Below are positions 8,809 to 17,206 of a stretch of 36,360 nucleotides of DNA, in pieces. Positions within the stretch are counted from its first letter, which is position 1; each line of letters opens with the position of its first letter. Below the pieces are notes generated by a model. That model had not been told where the DNA came from. It ran no database searches and saw only the letters and a list, made by a program, of their open reading frames with translations. The translations under genes were made by a program, and so were the position numbers. Source of the stretch: Acidobacteriota bacterium (GTDB lineage Bacteria > Acidobacteriota > Blastocatellia > Pyrinomonadales > Pyrinomonadaceae); contig JAFAOW010000128.1 of NCBI GenBank assembly GCA_019247455.1, forward strand, positions 1 to 36,360, given 5' to 3'.

Positions 8809-9597
8809 GTGGATCCGGAACAAGTATTCAAAGCCCTCGGCGACAAGAGCCGGCGAAGGCTGCTCGACCTGCTTTTTCTAAAGGACGGGCGTTCGCTCAC
8901 TGAACTTGAGGCGGGGCTCCCGATGACGCGCTTTGGCGTTATGAAGCATCTCCGTGTCCTAGAGTCCGCGGGTCTGATCACAACAAAAAAACGCGGCCGC
9001 GAAACGCTGCATTACTTGAATGCAATTCCTATCCAGCAGGTTTACGACCGATGGGTGAGCAAGTACTCAAAGGGCTGGGCGCGATCGCTCACCGAGCTTA
9101 AATACGATCTTGAAGAGAGAACGATGGAGGACAACGAAATGGCAGAAGCACAAACGGCAGATACGACGACGCACGTCTATCAGATCTATATTCGCACTAC
9201 GCCCGAGAAATTGTGGCAGGCGCTCACCGTAGGCGATCTGACCGAGAAGTATTATTACGGCACTCGGGTGGATTCGGATTGGAAGGAGGGTTCCGGTTAC
9301 GCCTACCGGGGTGCAGACGGGGAGGCGCTCGTCGACGGCAGCATCATCGAGAGCGAAGAGAACAAGCGGCTCGTCACGACGTTTAATCCGCATTGGCAGG
9401 GGGCGGACGGCTATCCCGAATCGACAGTGACTTTCGAGATAGAACCTGTTGGCAAGATCTGCAAACTAACACTTACGCATGAAAAGATGGCGGCTGGTCA
9501 CGAGATCACCCAGGGCATCTTCCGCGGATGGTCCGAGATACTTTCCGGCCTCAAGACGCTGCTCGAAACGGGCGAGGCGTTGAATACGTCCGCTTAA
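8809..9597 (+). CDS. Fusion protein: ArsR-family HTH regulator + SRPBCC/AHSA1 domain
   Basis: N-terminal wHTH (VFKALGDKSRRRLLDLLFLKDGRSLTELEAGLPMTRFGVMKHLRVLESAGLI) continuous with SRPBCC domain (HVYQIYIRTTPEKLWQALT...TVTFEIEP..CKLTLTHEKM...GWSEILSGLKTLLE). Confidence 0.9.
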   Translation: MDPEQVFKALGDKSRRRLLDLLFLKDGRSLTELEAGLPMTRFGVMKHLRVLESAGLITTKKRGRETLHYLNAIPIQQVYDRWVSKYSKGWARSLTELKYDLEERTMEDNEMAEAQTADTTTHVYQIYIRTTPEKLWQALTVGDLTEKYYYGTRVDSDWKEGSGYAYRGADGEALVDGSIIESEENKRLVTTFNPHWQGADGYPESTVTFEIEPVGKICKLTLTHEKMAAGHEITQGIFRGWSEILSGLKTLLETGEALNTSA

Positions 9598-9695
9598 CTT
9601 CTAAACAACATTTCAGTCGGGGACGAAGAGAGATCTTCGTCCCCGGGAACTCTTCCGGTTGACACTGTTTCTGCGAAATGAGAATCTATCCGTTC

Positions 9696-9715
9696 AAGTA
9701 AGTAAGCACTTACTT
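9696..9715. promoter_or_regulatory. TetR-type operator AAGTAAG-TAAGCA-CTTACTT
   Basis: Perfect 7 bp arms (also readable as AGTAAG-CA-CTTACT) downstream of TTGACA (9659-9664) and upstream of the TetR ORF. Confidence 0.6.
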
Positions 9716-9765
9716 TGGGTGCAATAGTGATCAGTAATTTATTGGATTGTGAACAGCCTGGCCGA

Positions 9766-10386
9766 ATGAGCGGGGACGCACGGCGCGAGCAGATATTGCG
9801 CACGGCCGTCGAGCTTTTTTCGCAGAAGGGATTTAAGGGTACGACGACCAAAGAGATCGCCAAGGCCGCGGGTGTCTCTGAGGCGATGGTCTTTCGCCAT
9901 TTTGAGAACAAAGAAGTTCTCTACGGCGCGATCCTGCACAACAAGGGCTGCGAAGAGGGCGTACACCGCTTCCCCTGGGAAGATAACGAGCGGCTCAAAA
10001 AGGCCGTCGAACAAAAAGACGACGTCGCCGTATTTTACAACATAGCTTTTGACGCGTTGACGAAGCACGAGGCAGAGGTCGGCTTCATGCGGCTGCTGTT
10101 TTATTCCGCCCTTGAAGAGCACGAATTGGCCGAGCGGTTCTTTCACGAGTTCATCGAGCGTGTTTACGACTTTATCGGCGGTTATATAAAGACGCGTCAA
10201 AAGGACGGTGCTTTTAGAAAGGTGAAGCCGCGGCTCGCCGTACGAGCATTCCTCGGAATGCTCATTCATCATTCTCTGAACAATATTCTCTGGGACAAGA
10301 ATCGGGTCATCTTGAACGTCACTAAACAAGAAGCCTCGCGGGAGTTTGCCGAGATCTTCGTCCGCGGGCTGAGGGCCGATTCATAG
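9766..10386 (+). CDS. TetR/AcrR family regulator of the RND efflux operon
   Basis: REQILRTAVELFSQKGFKGTTTKEIAKAAGVSEAMVFRHFENKEVLYGAIL; the ORF-track start at 9715 lies in the operator, ATG at 9766 is more likely. Confidence 0.92.
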   Translation: MSGDARREQILRTAVELFSQKGFKGTTTKEIAKAAGVSEAMVFRHFENKEVLYGAILHNKGCEEGVHRFPWEDNERLKKAVEQKDDVAVFYNIAFDALTKHEAEVGFMRLLFYSALEEHELAERFFHEFIERVYDFIGGYIKTRQKDGAFRKVKPRLAVRAFLGMLIHHSLNNILWDKNRVILNVTKQEASREFAEIFVRGLRADS

Positions 10387-10389
10387 ACA

Positions 10390-11682
10390 ATGAAGATGCA
10401 GAAGAGTCTTGTAGTATCCCTCCTCGCGGCAACGCTGCTTGTGGCTTGCGGCGGGACAAAAGTAGCCGTAGATACGAACGCCAATGCCGCCGACGCGCCC
10501 GTTGACGTGACGACGGCTCCTGCGATCGTCGAACAGATACCCACGTATTTTGAGGCGACCGGTAATCTCGCGAGCGACGAAGCGACCGATGTCGCGCCTA
10601 ACATCGCGGGAAAGATCGTCGAGGTGAATTTCGACGTCGGCAGCTATGTCGAAAAGGGCAGCGTGCTCGTGCGTCTTGATCAGGGAGACGCCCGCATTCG
10701 AATAGAACAGGCCGAGGCGGCCGTCGCACAGGCCCAGCGTAACGAGGGCACTGCCATCGCGGCGGTTCGCCAGGCGCAGGTGCGGCTTGGGGTCAAGGAT
10801 GGCGAGAGTTTCGACATTGAGACCTTCTCGCAAGTGAAATCAGTGCGTGCGAATCTGGCGCTTGCAGAGCGTGAGCTTGCCCGCTCCGAGCGATTGTTAG
10901 AGTCGGGCGACGTTTCGCGATCCGCTGTCGATCAGCGGCGAGCCACTCGTGATGCACTCCTTGGACAGCTCGATGAGGCCCGCTCTAATGCTGCAGTTGC
11001 TGTGAAGGCGATCAGTTCCGCGCAGGCCCAGGCGGCCGCGGCACGAGCGGCCGTTGTCAGCGCACAGGCGCAGCTCGATCAAGCAAAGAAATCTCTCGCC
11101 GACACGGTGATCTACGCACCCATCAGCGGCTATATCTCTGACCGCATTGCCGACCCCGGCGAGTACATCAGCCCAAGCGCTCCTAACGCAAAGATCGCGA
11201 CGATCGTCCGCACCTCGACGCTTAGAATGCGTATCGACGTGCCCGAGCAATCGATCGGCAAGGTCGCTGAAGGCCAGGGCATTTCGCTGCAGGTCAGCGC
11301 GTATCCTGATCGCAATTTTGCGGGAACAGTAACTCGAATTCTTCCGAGCCTAAATGCACAGGCCCGCACCATGACGGTTGAGGCGGACGTTCCAAACACC
11401 GACGGTTTGCTTAAACCGGGGCAGTTCGCGACTGTTCGCATTACGCAATCAGCGCCGACGAACGCCGTGATGGTCCCGAAATCTGCGGTTAGGACAGAGG
11501 GCGATGTGAGCCGCGTGTTCGTGATCAAAGATGGTGCCGCTCACGAGCGTCTGGTCCAGCTGGGGACGGAGGAGAATGACCTTATTCAGATCAAGCAGAA
11601 TCTGACCGAGGGCGAGAGCGTCGCAACAAGTAACGTCGGTTCGCTCTACGACGGGGTACTCGTTAGAGTCTCTGGTCCGTAG
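10390..11682 (+). CDS. RND efflux periplasmic adaptor (membrane fusion) lipoprotein
   Basis: Lipobox (LLVACGG), lipoyl-like PNIAGKIVEVNFDVGSYVEKGSVLVRLD, long coiled coil, IYAPISGYISDRIADPGEYIS. Confidence 0.95.
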   Translation: MKMQKSLVVSLLAATLLVACGGTKVAVDTNANAADAPVDVTTAPAIVEQIPTYFEATGNLASDEATDVAPNIAGKIVEVNFDVGSYVEKGSVLVRLDQGDARIRIEQAEAAVAQAQRNEGTAIAAVRQAQVRLGVKDGESFDIETFSQVKSVRANLALAERELARSERLLESGDVSRSAVDQRRATRDALLGQLDEARSNAAVAVKAISSAQAQAAAARAAVVSAQAQLDQAKKSLADTVIYAPISGYISDRIADPGEYISPSAPNAKIATIVRTSTLRMRIDVPEQSIGKVAEGQGISLQVSAYPDRNFAGTVTRILPSLNAQARTMTVEADVPNTDGLLKPGQFATVRITQSAPTNAVMVPKSAVRTEGDVSRVFVIKDGAAHERLVQLGTEENDLIQIKQNLTEGESVATSNVGSLYDGVLVRVSGP

Positions 11683-11700
11683 TCCAAAGTCCAAAGTTTT
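11680..11700. repeat. Left tandem repeat (AGTCCAA)2-type, partner of right-hand inverted copies
   Basis: AGTCCAAAGTCCAAAGTTTT beginning at the MFP stop codon. Confidence 0.8.
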
Positions 11701-11717
11701 TGATATTTACGAGGAAC

Positions 11718-12104
11718 ATGACGATTAGCAGATTTGAGGATATTGAGGCTTGGAAAAAATCGCGCGACGTAACAAAAGATGTCTACGAATTTACCAAGCT
11801 GGATGGATTTAATAAGGATTTTGCTCTGCGCGATCAGATTCGGCGCGCTGTGATTTCGATTATGTCCAATATTGCGGAGGGGTTTGAACGCGGCGGTGAT
11901 AAGGAATTCGTTCAGTTCTTATCTGTTGCAAAAGGCTCTTGTGGAGAGGCACGAGCGCAGCTCTATGTTGCATTTGATCAGGCGTACATTTCGCACGATG
12001 AATTTTCCGTCACCGTCGAAAAATTGACCGAGATCGGGCGTATGATCAGCGGGCTGATGAAGTATCTTAAGCAATCAACACTGAAGGGAAACAAATTTAA
12101 GTAG
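11718..12104 (+). CDS. Four helix bundle protein (23S rRNA-intervening sequence protein family)
   Basis: MTISRFEDIEAWKKSRDVTKDVYEFTK...FALRDQIRRAVISIMSNIAEGFERGGDKEFVQFLSVAKGSCGEARAQLYVAFDQAYIS, typical of the family; GAGGAAC RBS before ATG 11718. Confidence 0.93.
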   Translation: MTISRFEDIEAWKKSRDVTKDVYEFTKLDGFNKDFALRDQIRRAVISIMSNIAEGFERGGDKEFVQFLSVAKGSCGEARAQLYVAFDQAYISHDEFSVTVEKLTEIGRMISGLMKYLKQSTLKGNKFK

Positions 12105-12114
12105 AGCGCCACTG

Positions 12115-12147
12115 ACTTTGGGCTTTGGACTTGAAACTTTGGACTTA
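12115..12147. repeat. Right repeat block, inverted copies of the left repeat
   Basis: ACTTTGGGCTTTGGACTTGAAACTTTGGACTTA. Confidence 0.8.
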
Positions 12148-12152
12148 GATAT

Positions 12153-15100
12153 ATGCAGTGGTTAGCTGAGATCTGTGTAAAACGTCCGGTCTTCGCGACG
12201 ATGCTTGTGATGTCGCTGGTGGTTGTCGGTGCCTTCTCATTCTTGAGCCTGGGCGTCGACCTTTTCCCGAAGATCGACTTTCCGACGATCACCGTGACGG
12301 TCGCAAATCCCGGAGCTTCGCCGCAGGAGGTTGAGACCGAGATCACCGACAAGATCGAGGAGGCTGTTAATACGATCAGCGGCATCGACGAGCTTCGGTC
12401 GTCGTCGATCGAGGGCGTGTCTCAGGTCTTCGTACAGTTCGTTCTCGAGAAAGACGTCAATGTCGCGGCCCAAGAGGTTGAGAATCGCGTACAAACGGTG
12501 ATTCCTCGACTGCCTCAGACTGCGAAGCAGCCAACCGTTCAAAAACTTGATACCGATGCCGCACCCGTTCTGAGAATTTCCATTTCGGCTCCGACTTCGC
12601 TTCGCGAAGTCACCGATATTGCGAAGCACAAGGTCAAGGAGCGCATCGAGTCTGTCAACGGCGTGGGCCAGATAACGATCATCGGCGGCCGCGACAGACA
12701 GATCAATGTCTGGGTCGATCCTGACAAGATGCGCTCGTACAACGTTACGCCGGCTGAGGTCTCCGGAGCGCTGAAGATCCAGAATATGGAATTCCCCTCA
12801 GGCCGCCTCGACCAGGGCCAGACCGAAACATCGGTTCGCACGGTCGGTAAGGTTGCAAAGCCTGAGGAATTCAACGACGTCGTCGTTGCGACTCGCGGCA
12901 ACTATCAGGTAAAGGTCAAGGACCTTGGCTATGTTGAAGACGGGGCGGAGGACATTCGGTCGGAGGCTCGTCTAAATGGCCAGCCGGCTGTAACGCTCAT
13001 CGTTTCAAAGCAGTCGGGCCAGAACACGGTCGCCGTGGCTCATGCTATCAAGGAGAAGCTAGCCGAGATCGCTCCTACCCTGCCAAAGAATTACCAGATG
13101 CGCGTGATCGGCGATAACTCGATCTTTATCGAGAATTCGCTTCATGCGATCGAAGAGCACCTGATCGTCGGCTCGATATTGGCCTCGATCGTCGTGTTTT
13201 TGTTCTTGTGGAGTTTCCGCTCCACGTTCATCGCGGCCCTTGCGATCCCGACCTCGATCATTTCGACCTTCGCGTTGATGTACGCGATGGGGTACACGCT
13301 CAATTCGATCACGATGCTTTCGCTCACGCTGATGGTCGGTATCGTGATCGACGACGCCATCGTCGTACTGGAGAACATCTATCGCTTCGTGGATGAGAAG
13401 GGAATGAGCCCGTTCCAGGCGGCGATCGAGGCGACGCGGGAGATCGGCCCGGCGGTCATGGCGACGACACTGAGCCTTATGGCGGTGTTCGTACCCATCG
13501 GCTTTATGCAGGGTATCGTCGGCAAATTCATGTCGTCCTTCGGCCTGACCGCGTCCTTCGCGGTCGGCGTGTCGCTGATCGTTTCATTCACGCTGACCCC
13601 GATGCTTGCCGCTCGTCTTATAAGATCCAAGAACGTCAAAGAGCGTTCGGCCGAGGAGGCCGCCGATACGGAGATGCTAACCGCAGGCGAAGCGGACAGT
13701 CACTATCACGGTTGGTTCCGTCACGTCGACGGCGTCTATTCGTGGATGCTCCGGTTCTCGATGGCTCATCGGTGGGTGATCCTCTCGTTGGTGGCCATCG
13801 TTTTCATCAGCATCGTGCCTCTATTCATGTTTGTGGGTAAGAATTTTCTTCCCGTAGACGATCAGTCTCAATTCGAGATCTCTGTTCGCGCGCCCGAAGG
13901 TTCATCCTTGAGTGCGACGTCACAGCAGTTCGAGCAGATCGCGGCCGAGATCCGCAAGATGCCCGGCGTGACGGATACTCTTTCAACCGTCGGGGGCGGC
14001 AACCAGCAGGTGGTCAATGCCGGAACGATCTATGTAAAGCTTACGGATGTTGCAAATCGCTCAAAATCCCAAGAGCAGATGATGGCGGACGCCCGCGACA
14101 TTCTTGCTAAGTTCCCGCCCGAACTTCGCACCTCTGTTCAACAGGTACAGGCCTTTTCAGGCGGCGGATTTAGGAATGCCAACGTACAGTTCCTTGTTTC
14201 CGGGCCTGATATGAAAAAGCTTGAGGAATATTCGACAAAGATCCTTGAGAAGATGAAGACCATACCCGATGCCGTCGACGTTGACACGACACTGATCGCT
14301 GGTAAACCTGAGGTGCAGCTTGAAGTTGATCGCGATACCGCGGCCGACCTTGGCGTGCGTGTCGGCGATGTTTCGCAGGCATTGAATACCCTCGTCGCCG
14401 GTCAGGATGCAACGACTTACAATCAGGGCACGGATCAATACGACGTGACCGTTCGTTCGATCAATCCGTTCAGAACGAGCGTTGAAGGCCTTAAGCGCCT
14501 CATCGTTCCGTCGACCAAGGTCGGTTGGGTCACCCTTGACCGCGTAGTAAAGGTCACGCCCGGTACAGGGCCGAGCTCGATCGATCGCACGAACCGCCAG
14601 CGCCAGGTCACGCTGCTCGCCAATACGAAACCGGGCGGTTCCGCGGCAAATATCACGGCGGCTATCGACACTTATGTAAAGCAGTTGAACCTCCCGGTCG
14701 AATACAAAACCGGCTATGTCGGCCAGTCGAAGGAGATGGGCAAGGCGGCGTTCTACTTCCTGCTCGCGTTCGCACTCTCCTTTATCTTTATGTACATCGT
14801 ACTGGCGGCGCAGTTTGAGTCGTTCATCCATCCGGTGACGATCCTTCTGACGCTGCCGCTGTCGATCCCATTCGGCATCTTTAGCCTCCTTCTCATGGGT
14901 CAGACGGTGAACATTTTCTCCGGACTCGGCTTGTTGCTCCTTTTCGGCGTCGTAAAGAAAAACGCCATTCTCCAGATCGATCACACAAATCATCTTCGCT
15001 CGCAGGGAATGTCGCGCTACGACGCGATCATCCAGGCGAATCGAGATCGCCTGCGTCCGATCCTGATGACGACCATCGCGCTTGTAGCGGGAATGATCCC

Positions 15101-15341
15101 GCTCGTGGTCTCAAGGGGGGCCGGATCGGGAACGAACCGTTCGATAGGTGTGCTGGTGGTCGGCGGCCAAACGATGTGTCTGCTGCTGACCTTGCTTGCT
15201 GTTCCGGTCTTTTATTCGGTCTTTGATGACCTCGCCGAGTTAAGGATCTTTCGTGCCGTGAACCGCGTTGCCGAGAGACTGTTCGGCGGTATCAAGCGGC
15301 GCCTGAGTCCGGCCGTCAGCTCGCTGTTTACCAAGAATTGA
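12153..15341 (+). CDS. RND (HAE1/AcrB-type) efflux permease
   Basis: 1062 aa; MQWLAEICVKRPVFATMLVMSLVVVGAFSFLSLGVDLFPKIDFPTITVT, GIVIDDAIVVLENIYR, GVVKKNAILQIDHTNHLR. Confidence 0.97.
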   Translation: MQWLAEICVKRPVFATMLVMSLVVVGAFSFLSLGVDLFPKIDFPTITVTVANPGASPQEVETEITDKIEEAVNTISGIDELRSSSIEGVSQVFVQFVLEKDVNVAAQEVENRVQTVIPRLPQTAKQPTVQKLDTDAAPVLRISISAPTSLREVTDIAKHKVKERIESVNGVGQITIIGGRDRQINVWVDPDKMRSYNVTPAEVSGALKIQNMEFPSGRLDQGQTETSVRTVGKVAKPEEFNDVVVATRGNYQVKVKDLGYVEDGAEDIRSEARLNGQPAVTLIVSKQSGQNTVAVAHAIKEKLAEIAPTLPKNYQMRVIGDNSIFIENSLHAIEEHLIVGSILASIVVFLFLWSFRSTFIAALAIPTSIISTFALMYAMGYTLNSITMLSLTLMVGIVIDDAIVVLENIYRFVDEKGMSPFQAAIEATREIGPAVMATTLSLMAVFVPIGFMQGIVGKFMSSFGLTASFAVGVSLIVSFTLTPMLAARLIRSKNVKERSAEEAADTEMLTAGEADSHYHGWFRHVDGVYSWMLRFSMAHRWVILSLVAIVFISIVPLFMFVGKNFLPVDDQSQFEISVRAPEGSSLSATSQQFEQIAAEIRKMPGVTDTLSTVGGGNQQVVNAGTIYVKLTDVANRSKSQEQMMADARDILAKFPPELRTSVQQVQAFSGGGFRNANVQFLVSGPDMKKLEEYSTKILEKMKTIPDAVDVDTTLIAGKPEVQLEVDRDTAADLGVRVGDVSQALNTLVAGQDATTYNQGTDQYDVTVRSINPFRTSVEGLKRLIVPSTKVGWVTLDRVVKVTPGTGPSSIDRTNRQRQVTLLANTKPGGSAANITAAIDTYVKQLNLPVEYKTGYVGQSKEMGKAAFYFLLAFALSFIFMYIVLAAQFESFIHPVTILLTLPLSIPFGIFSLLLMGQTVNIFSGLGLLLLFGVVKKNAILQIDHTNHLRSQGMSRYDAIIQANRDRLRPILMTTIALVAGMIPLVVSRGAGSGTNRSIGVLVVGGQTMCLLLTLLAVPVFYSVFDDLAELRIFRAVNRVAERLFGGIKRRLSPAVSSLFTKN

Positions 15342-15363
15342 TAGCAAGGGGTTTCCCTTCATT

Positions 15364-17127
15364 ATGAAGCGGTTTTTGTATATTCCTACTTTTGTATTTG
15401 CGGCCGCGGCTGCCGCCTGGGCGCAGACGCCCTCGCCTACACCCGTGCCGACGGCGACACCTGTCGTTCCGGTGAACGACGCGCAGCCCGTACGGCCTGA
15501 GAATGTCCAGGGCGTTCCTCAGATCGCACCGAATTTTCAGTCGATCGATCGTTCCTTGCCCGAACTAGGCCGCGTCGGCGTCGATATGACGAGGCAGAGG
15601 CCGTTGACGTTGAGGGACGCGCTCGAAATGGCGCTAGAGAACAACCGTGATATCGAGGTATCGAGAAAGACAGAGACGATCGCTGAATTTGACCTGGCGG
15701 CGGCGCGCGGATTCTACCAGCCGCGCCTTACGGGGCAGTCCTACTACGATCGATCGACGACGCCGAACCTGAGTGTCTTTTCAACAAACCAAACGACTAC
15801 TGTCGCATCGCTCGTGGGTAATGCAAATCTGACAGCATATAACCCTCACGAGGGTACGGTTTTCACGGGCGGCTTTACGAACTCCCGCGTGACCTCCAAT
15901 AATCCGATCACGATCCTTAGCCCGCAGTTCAATTCGGGTTTGAGTTTCTCCGTACTCCAGCCGCTTCTTCGGGGTCGAAGTTTCGATGCGACGCGCCGGA
16001 CCATCGAGATCGCCAAGCGGAATATTAGTATTACGGACACTCAATTTCGGCAGCGATCGATCGAGACGGTCGCTAGCGTCCAGCGCGCTTATTGGGACTT
16101 GACTTACGCCTTGCGGAACCTACAGGTGCAGCGCGACACCCTGCACGACGCAAAGGACCAGCTAGAACACAACCGCCGTCTCGTAAACGAGGGCCAGCTT
16201 GCTCCGATCGATGTTGTTGCGGCCGAAACACAGGTAGCAAATATCGAACAAGCGGTCTACGACGCTCTTAACACCGTCAATCTCGCAGAGAACATCCTAA
16301 AGAATCTGATCGCGCCGATGCGCTCGGATGGGATCTGGACCGAGGCAATAATGCCGGTCGAGCCGGTCGAGCAGGACGTTCCCGGGTCCGGCATTGTGGA
16401 CTCTATGGACGCAGCTCTTGCGAACCGGCCTGAGCTAGAGCTCAATCGTATTCAAAAAGACATCAATAGCCTCGACCAGCGGCTTTATCGTAACCAAACG
16501 AAACCTCAGGTCGATCTTGTCGCCAGCTACAACTCGTCGGGGATCGGCGGCAGCCTGAATCCGAACTTTAGCAATCCGTTCGCTCGCAGCGCATGTGCGG
16601 TTCCGACCTCGCCCGAATGCGTTGCTATTCAGGCACAGCAGCAGGCTTTCCTCTCGCAGATCGGCGGCGGTGCCACGTCGTACTCCGATATTTTTCAGAA
16701 TAAATATCCGACGTTTCGCGTAGGTGTGAACTTCAACATTCCTCTGGGTGGTGACAAAACGGCGAAGGCTCAGCTCGGACACGCTATCGTCGAGGGCGAG
16801 AGGATAGATGTCCAGCGAGAGCAGATCGAGCAGGGTATCCAAGTAGAGGTGCGAAACGCGTTGCAGGCTGTTCACACGGCGGAAGCTCGCTTGCGTGCGG
16901 CATCCATTGCTCGCGAAAACAGCCAGAAGCAATATGAATCCGAGCAGCGTAAGCTCGACAACGGCCAATCGGACATATACCGGGTCCTTGATCGCCAAAC
17001 CGCTCTCACCGCTGCAAAGAGCGCCGAGCTTCGTGCGCGCACAGAGCTGAATAAATCCATTGCCGACCTGCAGCGCGCGACCGGCACGACGCTCAAGGCC
17101 AATAACATTGAGGCGAAATTGAAGTAA
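15364..17127 (+). CDS. TolC-family outer membrane efflux protein
   Basis: Signal peptide, LTLRDALEMALENNRDIEVSRK, coiled-coil repeats and C-terminal RTELNKSIADLQRATGT. Confidence 0.93.
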   Translation: MKRFLYIPTFVFAAAAAAWAQTPSPTPVPTATPVVPVNDAQPVRPENVQGVPQIAPNFQSIDRSLPELGRVGVDMTRQRPLTLRDALEMALENNRDIEVSRKTETIAEFDLAAARGFYQPRLTGQSYYDRSTTPNLSVFSTNQTTTVASLVGNANLTAYNPHEGTVFTGGFTNSRVTSNNPITILSPQFNSGLSFSVLQPLLRGRSFDATRRTIEIAKRNISITDTQFRQRSIETVASVQRAYWDLTYALRNLQVQRDTLHDAKDQLEHNRRLVNEGQLAPIDVVAAETQVANIEQAVYDALNTVNLAENILKNLIAPMRSDGIWTEAIMPVEPVEQDVPGSGIVDSMDAALANRPELELNRIQKDINSLDQRLYRNQTKPQVDLVASYNSSGIGGSLNPNFSNPFARSACAVPTSPECVAIQAQQQAFLSQIGGGATSYSDIFQNKYPTFRVGVNFNIPLGGDKTAKAQLGHAIVEGERIDVQREQIEQGIQVEVRNALQAVHTAEARLRAASIARENSQKQYESEQRKLDNGQSDIYRVLDRQTALTAAKSAELRARTELNKSIADLQRATGTTLKANNIEAKLK

Positions 17128-17206
17128 GGTATGACATGCGTTTGCGCGTGATCTTACATTGATCTCTTGGGCAGTTTTATCACGCCCAAGGGCGTAGCCC
17201 ACACGG

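Larger units (their letters stand above)
11680..12147. mobile_element. Candidate insertion unit: four-helix-bundle gene flanked by inverted AGTCCAAAG-type repeats
   Basis: Left TAGTCCAAAGTCCAAAGTTTT (11680-11700), right ACTTTGGGCTTTGGACTTGAAACTTTGGACTTA (12115-12147); perfect 12 bp inverted pair AGTCCAAAGTTT (11688-11699)/AAACTTTGGACT (12134-12145). Confidence 0.5.

Noticed and set aside
11680-12147. Repeat blocks as a CRISPR or DGR template repeat
   Set aside because: Only a few short copies in inverted orientation, no spacers, no reverse transcriptase or variable repeat pair in the window.
14157-14993. 278 aa minus-strand ORF in the RND gene
   Set aside because: Shadow ORF of a highly conserved RND permease.
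16435-17202. 255 aa minus-strand ORF over the TolC gene
   Set aside because: Shadow ORF; the + strand TolC reading is convincing.
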